Of a DNA stretch of 64,000 nt, positions 36,039 through 49,580 are shown piece after piece (positions within the stretch are counted from its first letter, which is position 1; every line of letters starts with the position of its first letter). The position numbers were made by a program, and so were the translations under genes. The notes beneath the pieces were generated by a model. The model saw only the letters and a list, made by a program, of their open reading frames with translations, was not told the DNA's origin and searched no databases. Location: positions 10,168,001 to 10,232,000 of the forward strand of contig NC_046680.1 of NCBI RefSeq assembly GCF_009870125.1, written 5' to 3'. The stretch is from Drosophila pseudoobscura (taxonomy: Eukaryota; Arthropoda; Insecta; Diptera; Drosophilidae).

Positions 36039-39038
36039 GGACTTGGCCAAGTGCTACACTCATCTTTGGACAGCCTAGAGCTTCCACTTCCACTTTCAAG
36101 TTACAAAAACCATTTACAATTCGACAGCTTCAGGGTCATTATCAAGAGCAACGCAAAACTGAAAATCGAAACCGAAAACTGAACACCAAAAAAAAACAGA
36201 CAACCACCGACAACGAGGAAGCATCACAAGAAAATGTTTTACTTCTCATTGTTTTCAATGATCCATCAAAGAAAAAATTAAAATGCCAGACAAATGATGA
36301 TTATAAGATGATGGGACCCGACCCCGAACAAGAAGCCACACTTCGGAGTGGGGAGGGAAACTTTCAGATAACAGACTTTGCATTGAAAATCAAAACCCAA
36401 AACCCACAAAAAAGAGAATGGATAAACCCATCAAAGGCATTTTCAATGAGATGGAATACATATTTTCGCTGTAATTCAAATGCGTGGATCATTATATATT
36501 TTATTATGATCTCCGACTGAGTTTGCCTTTGCTGCAAATTAATTGGCAGCACGTTTTGTTGGGCCGAACCATAAATCTTCGCCAGGTATCACGAGAACGG
36601 GTTACCCCTAGTCGGGTATTTAATTATAGCAAATCGCTGACTATTTGGCGCCGACAAGCCCCTGACTCTCGAGTGTCATCCAGCTGAATTGATGGCTGGG
36701 ATGTGGATGGGTAGAAGGATCTGCTGGTCACCGCCGCTGCTCTGCCACTCACTCATCTGAAGTGCCCGCATCTATGGAATTCGGCCTGAGTCTGGGTTCT
36801 ACTTATGGTCAGATGACGTAAACCGAGTGCGTAACACGAGCTGAGAGTGAGCCACTTCAACGAGCGCCCAGCGTTCTGGGGAGATCCGTGAACTCTCATT
36901 ATGTATCCGCTTAGATATTCCGATTGGAGAGCTTTGGTGTTTGTTTTGTAAACATATCATTTGCAAATTTACGAGCATTATTCCTACATCAAAGCGCCTC
37001 AAGATGTTTAAACGGTTTTGGGGAAATGTTCTTGAGAGGAGCTGTTAGATTGAGAATTACCTCGAGAGTTGTAAGCCTCTTAGTTTTCAGTATTGTTATT
37101 CCATTTCTGTAACTTTGTTAACGACTCTCCATCTCGATTATAGGCTCTGTATCTTTACTAACCTATTCCAGACTACTTCCTGCATTACTCATCCCAAAAC
37201 CCATAATTAATTATCAAAATTATTCATATTTTCTTTGCATTATTTCAGCAGTCAAATCTTCAAATAAGTAGCTCCATAAAAAGCTGTATTTTCGCTCCCC
37301 GACCTATCACTAGATCTACACAATACATATCTTCTAAGTAGCTCCCACTTAAGCGAACTGCATCATCTGCTCGTATGATCGTGGGGGTGTCTGATATTTG
37401 TCATTTTCAGCATGGGAATTTGATTTTATTAATCGCCGTTCGTTAGATGATTATTCGGGGTACTCTCCGTGGAGTCACATTTTTACCTTATTTATTTCCG
37501 AGTCAACGATTCCAAATGGACAAACTTGTATTTGTTTTTCTTAATTTGGCACAACCGTCGTATGGGTTATTTTCTTTTAATTAATATCCTATGGATGTAG
37601 GCACAGAAATACTTTCAGTATATAACTTCACAAAACACAGAACTGAAGTTAGGCTAAAGCATTATCCTGTCGGTCGATGCGACTATATCCTTTATTCGAA
37701 CTGGGGCTTAAGGAGCCGGCTACTGAGCGGAGCGAAGCCAGGTTAAACTGAACCGTTCGAGGCGCGATCTTGAACTGAACCTAAACATTCAATGTTAATC
37801 GAAATATTTTGGCCGCAAAAGAGTTTGAAGAGCGGCAGCGCCAGACCAAGACCCAGACCCAGACATAAGACCCAGACATTCAGACTCGGCCAGCCAGATA
37901 GCCCGAAATATACGCTGAAGAAGATACGTATACAACAACAGAGACCCGATCGATTGCGTATGATGTTGCTGCGGTCCCACCGGGAAACCGGTGACAACCT
38001 GCTGCTGCCGAAGTTTATGTTGATGATGATGATGATGATGATGGTGCTGCCTGCCTACATAACAGTAACAGTTGGAGTTCATAAAAATACTGAAAAACTA
38101 CAAAAGAAAGGCCCACGACCACTGTCAACTGTCTTCCTTAAGGGCGTGTGTGTGAATGGGAATTAAATCACAGTGAAAACTCCATAAAAGCTAAAGGGTC
38201 CTCCCTATGACGAGAAACTTTGCCAGCACAAATACGGATGAAAGGCATCTTCTACCACTGTTGATTTTCGGTAGGTCTGAAAGAAATCCATTTCAAAAAC
38301 AAACCGTCGGCCTTTAGATTGTTTTCACTGTACCGAAGAAGAATTGGCTTTCGTTTTCATTTGGGGCTCTGGTTCGGTTTCGGTTTCGGGTTTCACACGG
38401 CTAAAGTGGCAGAAAAATGCGGCAGATCGGGTTCAAAAGCTCCCCAGATTCCTTGCATATGTATTTTCCCATAATTTATTGAATAATCTTGGCCGAGGCT
38501 AAGAAAGTGGGCAAATAGAACGGGTAGGAGGGGTCTGGGACTTCCGCATATGAACCTAAGACCGAGTTTGAGTATCGTGTGACCCAAATCTGAAATTTTA
38601 ATTAAACAAAAGCTCGATCAATTAACATTAAGCGCTGCTAAGCAGCTGCACTTGAAGCGCTTGGCTGCTTGGCCAAATGATTGATGGATGGAGCAGCGTT
38701 GGCGGTGTCATGTGAGCTTGGATCATTGGATCCGTGGATCCAGCGATTTGCAGATCCACGCATATCAAACGCGATGCTGTGCCTTCTACAAATTGGATTT
38801 TGAGCGCCATCCAACAAGCGGACGGACAAGCTGAAAAATTGTTCGCTGAGGCATCTGCCCCTGATCCGCTTTGGTTTTAATTCTTTTTTTTTGCGCTAAA
38901 CGTGTCGTACATCTGGCCAAATATTTGCCATGGCTGTGACTCGACCGTGTTCATAAGCCCAGCCGATTCGGGCCTGGCCAGCAACTGTGGCAACAACGGA
39001 ATGGGGTCGGCCAGCTTTCAGTGCCACTGCCACCAGCC
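36039..39038. other. Non-coding DNA
   Basis: A 173-codon open frame at 35,999-36,520 and a 124-codon one at 37,792-38,166 show no domain and odd low-complexity composition. I do not call them genes. A (GATGAT)n tract lies at 38,020-38,043. Confidence 0.5.
38020..38043. repeat. (GAT)n microsatellite
   Basis: Seven tandem GAT/ATG triplets are directly visible. Confidence 0.9.
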
Positions 39039-39072
39039 TATAAAAGTGCAACGCGAACGATTGCATCACCAG
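39039..39072 (+). promoter_or_regulatory. TATA box and initiator of the 78-aa peptide gene
   Basis: TATAAAAG at 39,039-39,046 lies about 31 nt before an ACCAGTTG initiator-like sequence at about 39,070. The start codon follows 20 nt later, giving a very short leader. Confidence 0.7.
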
Positions 39073-39090
39073 TTGATTGCGAGCAGAAAA

Positions 39091-39327
39091 ATGATTCACT
39101 GGACACTTGTTGCACTTGCGGCGGCTCTCAGCGCTGCCGTGCTGTTGCCCCAACCCTCCTGGGCCAATCCCCTCGGTGGCGACGAAGACACCGTGGACAG
39201 ACCCAACATCGACTACCCGGCCCTCTTCAAGGCGTTCCTCGACATGGGTAATGCCATCTTCGGTAACTGGGCCCCCGTCGGCTTCCGGGAGGAGTTGGAC
39301 GTGCAGCGGGCCTCGTTTTATGGATAG
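39091..39327 (+). CDS. Small secreted peptide, 78 residues, unknown family
   Basis: Intronless frame from ATG at 39,091 to TAG at 39,327. Residues 1-25 are a clear signal peptide (MIHWTLVALAAALSAAVLLP, ending SWA before Asn-Pro). The mature part is acidic at its start (GGDEDTVDRPNID), then amphipathic (YPALFKAFLDMGNAIFGNWA) and ends RASFYG. It has no cysteines, so it is not a disulfide-stabilised peptide. A consensus TATA box and initiator lie just upstream, and an AATAAA is at 39,389-39,394, making a compact complete transcription unit. I do not recognise the family. The composition would fit a small cuticle-associated, seminal or immune-induced peptide, but nothing decides between these. 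Confidence 0.85.
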   Translation: MIHWTLVALAAALSAAVLLPQPSWANPLGGDEDTVDRPNIDYPALFKAFLDMGNAIFGNWAPVGFREELDVQRASFYG

Positions 39328-39388
39328 GCGGCTCCTATATCTCACTTTCTTTCTATAAAGATATTGCATAACTGTCGCATGCTGCAGC

Positions 39389-39394
39389 AATAAA
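39389..39394 (+). terminator. PolyA signal of the 78-aa peptide gene
   Basis: AATAAA 62 nt past the stop codon. Confidence 0.75.
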
Positions 39395-42080
39395 TATACC
39401 CTGAAACCGAAAGAAAGGTGTGGGGGATAGAAACAACTTTTTAATTATGCACGCTTCCCTTTTGGCCATATAACCCATCATTACCACCACGTTAGATGTA
39501 CCCTTTTTTTTGCCAGAGCTCACACCCTTGCTCAGGGCATTGCTACTATTCCCAGATATTTGCCAAGTATTTATTAAAAAACAAAAAGCATAAAACAAAC
39601 TACAAATTTCAAATAATTGCATTCACTATTTACTGAAAGAGATAGAGTCGATAGAGATTTTGATTCTCTCTCTCTGTCGCAGTTGAATAGATGGTAAGCC
39701 AAAGCTTCTTATCACGCTTAAAATTTCAGGAAAGAACTTCAAAAGATCTCAGCCCAAGAGTATTTCCCCACTCGGTGACAGTATCTTCTTTGTTTGTCCT
39801 CAACTTGGCCGTTGGCTGGGTGTTATCTCCGAACATGACACTTCATATGTTTCTTTCATTGGCAAATTAGTTATTTCTTGACAAATCTGCTGAGGCAAAG
39901 ACAAAAAGTTAATAAATCGATAGATAAAGTAGAAGCAGACACAGGCTGCCTGCCATTCGACATTATTGGGCATCGATCAATTTGACTAATCATATTTATA
40001 GACGCACGTTCACAATCCCCAGTCCCATTCGATTTTATGCAAAACAACTCCTACGAAAATAATCATCATTATGCAAGCCGAAAAGCCGAAAAGCCAACAA
40101 GCAGTCAAGCACTTGTCCGTCCGAAGCAATTGATTGAATCAATGGATGATAAACGGCCTGCTGACTTGAATAGGGGGCGGGTGCTGCTGGGGGAGGCAAT
40201 CAAAATAATCATCTAGCCAAATTCTTTCATTTCGATTTCAATTATTTGGCATAATAAATGAAGCAAACAATTTGTCTGCGGCTCGCTCCCAAGTGTTTCC
40301 TTTGTGCCGCTTGGCTCAAGTGTTTTTCCTCCATAAATTAAGTAATCCAATTGTTGGAGCCATTCATCATGCTCCACTATACACAAATATATATATACAA
40401 TCTATCACAAAAGTACCTTTATATAAATATCTATTCAGATTTGGCTATTTCACCTGCGGCCCATGCGGGCTCGCCGCGTTCGTGGAAGCGCCAAAGATTT
40501 ACTTCCTGCACGTGTCATATAAATTATCGAGTCTCCGTATCATCATTCGGCTCCGGCCTTAATTGTCGGTTATCGTGCTTGTCAAGAAAAGATGCGCCGG
40601 CTAAACTATTATTAAAACTAAATTTGCCAACTCAGGGCCCAAGAACGTGATATACTTCGGCGACTATACAATATCTGTGGCTGTTGAAGCTTGAACCGGA
40701 TTATCCCCAACAAACTGATGCTTACTCACGTGCCATCTGAGACTGCATAGAATTTCCCTCTAATCCGACTTTAATTGAATGCAAATCCTATCCCACAAGC
40801 TCAGAGGAAGAGGCAAATCAGAGGCATCCATCCATCAGTGATTTGATGATCAAGCCCAGACTTTAATTTGATTACGAGGTGGGGAACATACACACTTGTA
40901 CATCGAATATACGTATACAAATACAAATGTTCGATTCACGGGAGCACGCAACGGAACAGTGGAACAGTGGAGCGGTAATCATCATTAGTTGGGTCCAATC
41001 ATTTGTTTCCCGTTTAAACACTGAGCTTAACATACAAATTAGCCAGCAATTCCCACAGAGATAGGCAGCGCCATGCCCGAAGACGGATGGGCGTTTGCTT
41101 CTAAATGCATGTCAAACATCACATTACTCAAAATGTTTTCAGATAGTATTTGAATAAATCAAAATTAACACACTCTAAGAAACACACACCTGGAAATGTT
41201 ATAATCAAGCGACGCGAACATAAGAAGCTGAAGAAATACCGGGTTTCACTTTCATTTGCCTCCAAATTCCCCCCGAAATTCCCCAATATCGCTTTCAATT
41301 TATATAAATTTTGTGGAAATTATGTAAGTAAATGCTTGATTAGAGGCAAGCATTTCCAAAATCAAATTACTTCCATTGATTCGCTTAATTACCAGAGCCT
41401 AAAATACCTCTAAGGCTCTGTGAACCGGGCGGAGTTCCATTTCCGTAGCCGCCAGAAAATTCCGAAAAAATCAAAGTAAAAACAGTCAAAATTCAAATCA
41501 AACGCCATTACATCACATCAACACACTCGTATATGCAGATTCGGAGATGCCGGGGCCCCGGCGTCTGACAAACACATGTTAATTTCCACTCATCTTTTCC
41601 CGCGTGTCTTGTTTCCCCTTTGGGGACCCCATTCCACTCCATTCCATTCGATTCCATTCCATTTCTTTCTACGGTCCGCTCCGCTGCTCATATTATTGAT
41701 TTCTTTTGGCAAGCAAGATTTCATAATCACACGGCGATGCTGCTGCCACTACCGATGCCGGATTATTATCAGCGCCATAAATTAATCAGAGGCACGGAGG
41801 AGCACAGGTCGCGCATCATCTTCATCTCCCATCCCTTCCCGCAAGAAATGCATATGCAAATGCGTATGGGAATGGGCCTGGACTGAAACACTTTGATTTT
41901 ACCGGGCAGGGAGCTGAACTTGGAGCAACTTGGGGCAGGTTGTGTGCAAGCGAGGCATTAATTTAATTTTATGTATTTATTATGCATTTTTTGTTTTCCT
42001 TTTGGTTTTAATCGCGCGATTGCCTCAAACTAGCCAAATGCCAGCGGAGAAAGTGCAGACGGAGCCTGCAGACGCACCCA

Positions 42081-42125
42081 ACCCAGCCCAACCGAACCCA
42101 GCCCAGCCCAGCCCAGCCCAGCCCA
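42081..42125. repeat. (GCCCA)n imperfect microsatellite
   Basis: Several GCCCA pentamers lie in tandem, partly interrupted by ACCGAACCCA. Confidence 0.85.
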
Positions 42126-44267
42126 ATGCAGAACCGAGGGAGAACTCCCTCCGGCATTCTCCTTCATTTATCATAGTTTTCCGCAATTCCCCAACAATTT
42201 TGCATAAGTATCTGTCATCGATTAGTCAGAGCTCCAGCTGTCGGCATATTATAATCTGATTTGATTTGGGTATTTAAACCGTTTACAGTTTTTGATTCGG
42301 GATTGCGAAATGGTTTTCCGTTTTTGCCAAATTAACAAACGTTTATGTATTTTACATGTTTATACCCTTCGTCTTCGCCCTCCCGCGAGATCTCGTCAGC
42401 ATTTTGATTGTGAATTTAGAAAATACTCGTATATTTATCACTAACTTTTATGAGATTTTATATAAGATGCCTATTTGGGTTTTCTGGCGACGCTGTTGTG
42501 GCATATTATACCACATATCTCAACAAATATTTTCAGCGTAGGGCTGGGTAGGACAGGGACGGGCCTGAGGCGGGGTCCATAAATTTCTTTATGATGCCTA
42601 TAATCATATAAATCTATACAGTTTTGCCTTGCTCGATGATTAATGTCAAATTTGCGGGTCTGTTACGAGCTTCGACTGGTATTTCGGATGTGAACACGAT
42701 GCTCATCGAATGTCAGCAGTGAGAACGCCCTTTTCGAATATCTGTGAGTGTTAATAAGTTGTGGCCTACATTACAGAAGCGGTTAATGAAATCCAATAAT
42801 CAAATTTTGGATATCCTCGACAGAAACAACATTATTGCTATGGTTCTGGCCGAAGATCGTTACGTTTGTTGGTAGATCAGACAGTTAGTTATACATACAT
42901 ACTACAGGACTCTCTTGAACAAGAATGTACACACATAGCTTATGGGATGGAACAGACTTTCTTTTTACAACCTCTGATCGATTCGATTCGTTCCATCAAA
43001 GAGTATGTTCCATCTTTATATCAATGTTTATTCAAGAAATTAAATTTACATAGTTTCATTGTTGTTTGTATGCTTTAACATGGTTGTATGTAGAAGTACG
43101 CTCACGTTACAAATAGAAGACACGGCTAACAATTTTCTCTGTCGGAGTGTGTGTGTGTATGTGGGGACAGGCTTAGGACTAATAAATGTGTATTCTCTCC
43201 ATATTCTCATTCGATTACTTTATTTGGTGCTAATGAACAGGTCTTTACTCGTTGTTGTTAAAGTTAATAATTCTAATCAATTTTGTGAAGACTTTGCAAA
43301 GCGGATTCCATTCCAATGATATTCATCATTTGTGATGTTGTTTTGCAAAGTCTTCCAACAAAATGAACAATTGGTGTGTGTATTTATGGAGGAGCACAAT
43401 GTCTCTTGCTGTGTGATAGTGTGTACTGATCGTTTATCTATACATTTAATACTGGGTTCGACGCTTCCTTTCACATGGTTACAGTTCGCTTACGCTTATG
43501 TTAGGTTCGCGGTTGCTTAGACAAAATACATTTTACATAATGCAACTTAACGCTTAATAATCCGGTGCTGTTTACGATACAAGGACAAGTGACAGGGACA
43601 CAAAGGAGGATAGCGACTAAGACTATGGTAATCAAAATTTCCATCTATGTGAGGGGGGCGTTTGTGTAAAGGGAATCGGTATATTCCTATTTAAAAACGG
43701 ATACAAAGATAAGCAAAGAATAGTGGGGGAAAAAACATATATGAGGCTAACAAACACTATTCATTATTCATAAAGATGTTCAGCTTTTGGTTCGCACATA
43801 TGCTTGAATGTAACAAAAACTGAACATTTACAAAAATGGCCATTTAAACATTTAGAATTATAATTATAACGATTATGTAAATTGTATTTTATTTGATAAT
43901 ATTGAACGCAAACGTCCATCCTGTCCACATCATGTGCTGCCAGCCACAAATTCCAAGCAATCTAGCATTCAATTTGCAAAATCTCTCAATTCCGTTCGAT
44001 TTGGCATTTGGCAAGTTGAAATGTTTGCCTGAAATTTGTTAACATTGCTGACAAGCACGGGGGATGTGACATTCAATTTATCGATGCTTAGGACTACTAC
44101 TTAACTATGATATATAATGTATAATAGATTCATTATTCGACGAGTTTCATCAAGCGTCTGACCACAAGCGGTACGTATATGGAGTGCTTCGAAAAATAAA
44201 TCAAAACTTCTCCCTGATTTCCGCGACTCTCTCTTCATGGAAATCCTTCTAGTTCTCTCATTTTGAA

Positions 44268-44273
44268 TTTATT
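44268..44273 (-). terminator. Candidate polyA signal of staufen
   Basis: AATAAA on the minus strand about 590 nt past the staufen stop codon. Confidence 0.4.
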
Positions 44274-44865
44274 TTTAAAAGCGTCTGCCGCATGCAGCGA
44301 ACGGGTATCTATAAACCGTTGTTCATCAATTCAATTCAAGTGGTAAATGGGCTTCAACATCAGCTTTAACCTTAAGTTTATATACTGTAAGCAGGTGCAT
44401 ACAATATTTAGTGGGGATCGGGTCTCTTTAAGGCTAGTTATTGTTCAATTCTCAACTCGGAGGATAGACATGGACGACTATCCGTTCTGGTCTGCTCAGT
44501 GTATCTGTTCGAATTCGTTACATTCAGTTCTTTTTGCTTCGTTCATCAATTCTCAACAACAAATAAATAAAATAATAACACCAGTTTGGTTGCAAAAGTT
44601 GCACATAAATAAATAAATAGGTATTAACTAATAATTTGCTATTTCAAAAGGTAGGGTTTCTTGCATTGTTTCTCGTTTTTCTCTTTTTTTTTGTGTTTTT
44701 TTGAATTTGCACACAGCTTGGTTTTTGGATTTTGTTTAGGTTTGCTTTGTGGACGGGTATTTCTTTCGTTTTTTGCTCTTGCTTTTGCTTCTCTCCTTGC
44801 ATATGTGCAACAACAAAAATTGCAGTTAAAAAGGAATTTAAATGAGGAATTTAAATTGATTAGAG

Positions 44866-47800
44866 TTACTTTTTGGCATTGTTGAGGCCCAGTTCGCTGA
44901 GGATTTTTAAGGCATTGCGCGCAGCGTCGTTCTGCGACTCGTCGGAGCTCTTGCCAACGCCATGGCAGATCTGCGGCGGGTTCGTCGAGAGCGTCACAAT
45001 CGTGAGGAACTCGTTGTGGTTTCCCTTGGGATAGTCCGAGAAATTAACCTGCAAAATCATGTAATAATTAATATTTGCGCTACGATTTCCCGAATGATCT
45101 ACTGATCCACTATTCATACCTCAAATTCAAACAATTTGCTTAGGTACAGAAGCTGCTCCTTCATGTGTACGGCTGCGGATGCACTACTGCTGGCAGCGGT
45201 ATTGCTGCTATTGCTGCTCACGCCACTCGTGTTGCTCCCCGTCGATGTATTCAGCGTATTTTCGGCGGCTGCCTCATTGGGTTGTGGCTCGCTGCTGCTG
45301 CTGTTGTCGTCTGTCCTTGTGGTCGTTGTCTCCTTGTTGGCTTCCTCTTCCTCCTCCTTGGTATCTTCGCTGTCCTTGACAATAATCATTGGATCCACTT
45401 TCCTTTTGGGTGCTATTGGGAAAGAAGAAGGGCTGAATCTATGCTGCCAGGAGGAAACAGGGGGAATGCACTCACGTCTCTTGTGCTGGCGCAGAATCAG
45501 GATACCGGGCATGGGGCCCACTGGCGTTGAGACCATCGGAATATCCGTTTCTGCAATGGCTTCAATTACTGGCGCTGATGTCGCTGTGGCAGTTGCTATT
45601 TCTGTTGGATTGCTATCGATTGTGGAATCCTGTGACACCTGGACTGCGTTCCTATGCTCATCCGATTCCAGTAATTCTAACAAAGCTGCAAACAGAATTC
45701 AGTTACATTGATGGTAAAAGCAGACAATCATAAACATACCCTGCGCTGCACTGCGCTTGGCCAGCTTCTTGCTGTTGCCCGTTCCTCGGGCTGTGGTTCC
45801 GCTGGCCGACACCTCCATGACGAACTCGCGCCGCCTGGAGGCTTCGTTGCCGTTCTTCGCTATCAGTTCGAAAATGGGCTCCTTTTCCTTGCGCGTCTGC
45901 TGCAGCTGAATGAGCTTCGTTATGGGGTTCTCGGCATCGTCCAGCTCCACAGGTCTGATGGCGACATTGAGTCGCTTCCGCCGTTCCGGCTTTGCCATGG
46001 AGACCACGTCCGATAGCGAAATGGTTGTGCCACCTCCATTGCCGTTCGCCGACCCATTTTTGCCAGGCGTCTTCACCTTGATGCGCCTTACTGGCGTCTG
46101 CTTGGTGGGCGTGAGTGGCGGCAGCTTCTGCAATTCTGTGAGCATCTTTTCGGCCGACCGCTTCTTCGACAGCTTCTTGCCGTTGCCCTCTCCCTCGGTG
46201 ACGATGCTACCCACGACGCAGGCCGTGATGAAGTTCTTCATGTGGGCCGGTCCATCCTCGCGCAGCACCTTGAAGTGAACAGTCATGTTGCGCTTGATAC
46301 CGATCTCGTGCACCTGAGAGATGGGCGACTTTTTGTCGCCCTCGTCCATAGAGTCGTCGAGCGCCTCCTCTGACGCTGAGCTGGCCTGCGTCTTGAGCAC
46401 CTGCAGAGCCCGTGCCGCCGCATCGTGCTTGGCCTGCTGCAGCGTGCGCCCGATTCCCACGAATTTCTGCTTTCCCACGTACAAGGTGATCTTGCTGGGC
46501 GTGGGTGGAATCGGGGCGTAGGACATATTTGGCCCGTGGATCATGTGAGGCCCTAGCGGCGGCACCATCGTATATCGTGACGCATATTTGGGCCCATAAG
46601 CCCGCTGGGGATTATAAAAGCCATGTGGATGCATGGGCGGGGAAGGAATGGGCACGAAACTGTGGCCATGTCGTGCAGGGCGCAGGGCGAAGGGAGGTGG
46701 CAGTGGCTGAGGCATGGGCTGCTGCATCCCTGGCGGTGGTGTGGGCAAAAGGGAGCCCCCTCCAAACTCCGACGGCATTAGCGGATCGGTGGGCTGCATC
46801 TGTGTGGGGTCCAGCAGGTAGTAGGTGCGCTGCCCCAGCTTCATGGCCAGCGCATTCAGCTCAACGGTGGGTGTGATGTGGGTGCGTGTGGTGCTGGCTT
46901 CTTCGCTGCGGCGTATCTTCGGAGGCGGATGCTTGTACTTGGTCTCCTCGATGGCCCTGGAGGCGGCCATGTGCTGGGCCTTCTTTATCTTGAACCCGTC
47001 CGCCGAATACTCCTCATCGCCCAACTTCAAGGTGACCGTGAAGGTTTTGCAGTGGGCCGGTCCCCGTTCGCCCGTCAGCCGGTACTGGTGGGTGATCTTG
47101 TTGTATCTGGCCAGTTCGTTGACCAGGCACATGGGCGTCTTGTCCTTGCCACTGCGTCCCGAGCTGCTGTCCTCGTTGGGCAGCGTGCCCGTCGCATCGA
47201 TGTGCTCTGTGCTGCTGAAGTTATTTACTGTTGGCGCTCCCGTCTCCGTTGTGCTTTGCTCCACATTCGGCTGCTCCAGTTGCGGCAACTCCTCCAAACA
47301 TGTGGATTCCGTAGCTCCCGGTAGGACGCTGCTATTCACACCTTCTGGAAGCTCTGCTGTTGGTGCTGGTACTGCTGCCACTACCACTGCCTCGGGGACC
47401 ATTGCTGGGGCCATGACTGGTGCGACTTTGGCATTGCGATATGTTGTCTGTAGGATGGCCTTGGGGGCATAGCCGTTGCTGGTGCCGCTGTTGGGGATGT
47501 AGTGGCCGCCACTGTTGTTGTTGTACTTTGAGGGCGGCTTGGGCTGGCTCATTTGGTAGTAGTGGGGCGGATGGGCTGCATAGCTGCCGATGTGGGTGGC
47601 CATGTGGTGCGGCGGCGGCGGAGGAGGCGGCAGCGGATTGTACGAGAGAGCGGCCGGATTGCCAGCCAGAGGGTTGTAGGCCTGCGGCAGAGGCTGGTTG
47701 CATTTACCCACGTGCCCGTTACTGGTGCTGAGATGCTGATGCTGCTGTCGGATCTTTTGCATTTGGTTGTTGTTGCTGCTGCTGCTGATGTTGCTGCTGT

Positions 47801-49580
47801 GGTGATAGGCAGGTCCAGCCGCCACGGCAACGGCGGCAGGATTCGACGACGTCTGCTGCTGCTGTGCGTGTAGATGGTGATGGTTCAGTCTGCAATCGAG
47901 AAAGCAATCGAAGATCGGTTAATCGAACGAATGGAAGCTAGCTGAAGTCCCGGCGGGCATGGAGCGCGATGGCTTTGCGGTTAAGTCAGCAAACAATGCA
48001 TGGCAAAAGGATTAGAGAGGCAATGAAGAATGCTGATGGACAAAAGTACATCGACTGACATCTGGGAAAAACAAAAACACCAACACGCAGTCCGTCCCAA
48101 CGTCCCTTTCTGAAGCTGCCTCCTCACCCCAGTTCAAGTCCTGCCCCTTTTGCACTGTTGTTGTTGGTGGTGCTGCTGCTGCAGAGGACAACAGACAACA
48201 GCGGTGAGGCAGAACAATAGGCGAAATCCTAACAAAGCACAAAAGCCGCATTCTCTTTTACGCATCGTGTCATTTTTCGCCAACTGTCAGTTTCAATTGA
48301 GACGCACCTACCGCGACACCCTGACATCCTTTCGCAATTGGGCATTTGAGGGGCCATCAGGGACGGCCTTAGCCTCAGCCTTAGCCTCAGCATCAGCCTC
48401 TGCCTCAGCATCACAAATCATGGGCCTAACTGCCACACAGGCACAGACACAGACACAATGCTGATCAGTTTCACACAAGACACGGACAAATTTCGGCAAT
48501 TTTTAATCGCTAAATCAGTTTGGAACGAAAAAGCCTTCAAATTAACATTGATATGGACAATTAGAGATAAAGATCGGCTGTACTGGGATGCAGTAGATGA
48601 CCCTTAAATAGGATTCATCGGGAATCTTTTGAAACCACTCACAAATAGGTACCAATTCAATCTTTAAAATGTATTAAAGGATATATGTATCGGGATGTAT
48701 GTATTGAAGTATCAGGAAATCACTTATTCAGGGAAACCTTGCCACTTTCACAGTATCAAAACCAAAACCAACTGTTGCATTGGACATTGGCATTTTGGCT
48801 TAACAGAACATCAATTGCGAAGATCTTTTTCTAGTGTTTTCACCTCTTACTCGACATGGACTTGCGAATTTCATGACGTACTGAAATGTACGCTAAGAAC
48901 TGTGACCGTTAACGCGCTTTTTCCCGTAAATTCATGAGCGAGCGATCCGAGTGCCAGGCAAAACGCAACTGAAGAAAGGACGAAAAGTTCAGTTGAAGTT
49001 GAGGCAAAACATATGATCGGTAAGAATACAAAGACGAAGGGAGACCAGAAAGCGATCCGAGAAATCCGAACGATCCTCACGAACGTCAAGGATAATTGCA
49101 GCCCAGTCGCTGCTGCTCCTGCTCCTGCTCAAACCCGTTATCAAGCGGAAGTCATGCTGAGCACGAAAGAACAAAGAGCCACTGAAATTATAATTTATGA
49201 GTTGAGAAAATGGGATGATGAGTCTCACACCGATTGTCAGTGACAGGAATTAACATAATTGCCGCATCGCATAAAGCCTAGACTTGCCGGCAGGGCGATG
49301 CGAGGCGAGGCAAGCAGCAACGCTGCTGGGGCCGATCAAGGGTTGGATCTCAGATAGTTCCAACTTGAACTCTAGCTCAGAATGTTTACCGTGGATGATG
49401 ATGATCGCGATGTGGAGCCGGCTGCTGTTGTTGCTGCATCTGGGGAGCGCCGGCCATTGATGCCGCGGCTGCCAGATGCTGCTCCAAGCTTGGATGCATC
49501 TGCATGTGAGTGTGGCCGTGAGTGTGGTGATGGGCGCGTATGTGGGGCGCCGGTCTGGCGGTGTGCACATTGTGCTGCAT
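44866..49580 (-). CDS. stau: Staufen, double-stranded RNA-binding protein
   Basis: Binds structured mRNAs (oskar, bicoid, prospero) and couples them to microtubule transport and localisation. Minus-strand exons 49,580-49,390, 47,889-45,740, 45,685-45,476, 45,412-45,120 and 45,048-44,866 join in phase to 1,008 residues, close to the melanogaster length. The N-terminus (MQHNVHTARPAPHIRAHHH) and the Gln/His/Pro-rich region match Staufen. Five dsRBDs follow. The first contains GPAHCKTFTVTLKLGDEEY. The second is split by a Pro-rich insert before SKITLYVGKQKFVGIGRT. The third contains GPAHMKNFITACVVG, the fourth RRREFVMEVSASG and GTGNSKKLAKR, and the fifth KGNHNEFLTIVTL. In melanogaster the fifth domain binds Miranda. 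The 63-nt intron 45,413-45,475 is a multiple of three with no stop. Intron 1 is 1.5 kb. Confidence 0.97.
47890..49389 (-). other. staufen intron 1
   Basis: Bounded by a GTAAAC donor after 49,390 and a GATTGCAG acceptor before 47,889. No alternative exon is recognised inside. It contains CTCAGC-rich low complexity near 48,370-48,415. Confidence 0.8.

Larger units (their letters stand above)
39395..44865. other. Non-coding DNA, right part probably staufen 3' UTR
   Basis: No coding exon is supported. A (GCCCA)n tract lies at 42,081-42,125. The last 0.6 kb or more is probably staufen 3' UTR, with a minus-strand AATAAA (TTTATT on plus) at 44,268-44,273. Further TTTATT words near 43,211 and 43,025 would allow longer 3' UTR forms. 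Confidence 0.45.

Noticed and set aside
35999-36520. 173-codon open frame starting with ATG
   Set aside because: No domain, no signal peptide, Lys/Thr/Asn-rich composition of AT-rich spacer. It overlaps the second exon of the small peptide candidate in another frame.
45136-45711. 191-codon open frame antisense to staufen
   Set aside because: Mirror of Ser/Thr-rich staufen coding sequence across an in-frame short intron; a composition shadow.
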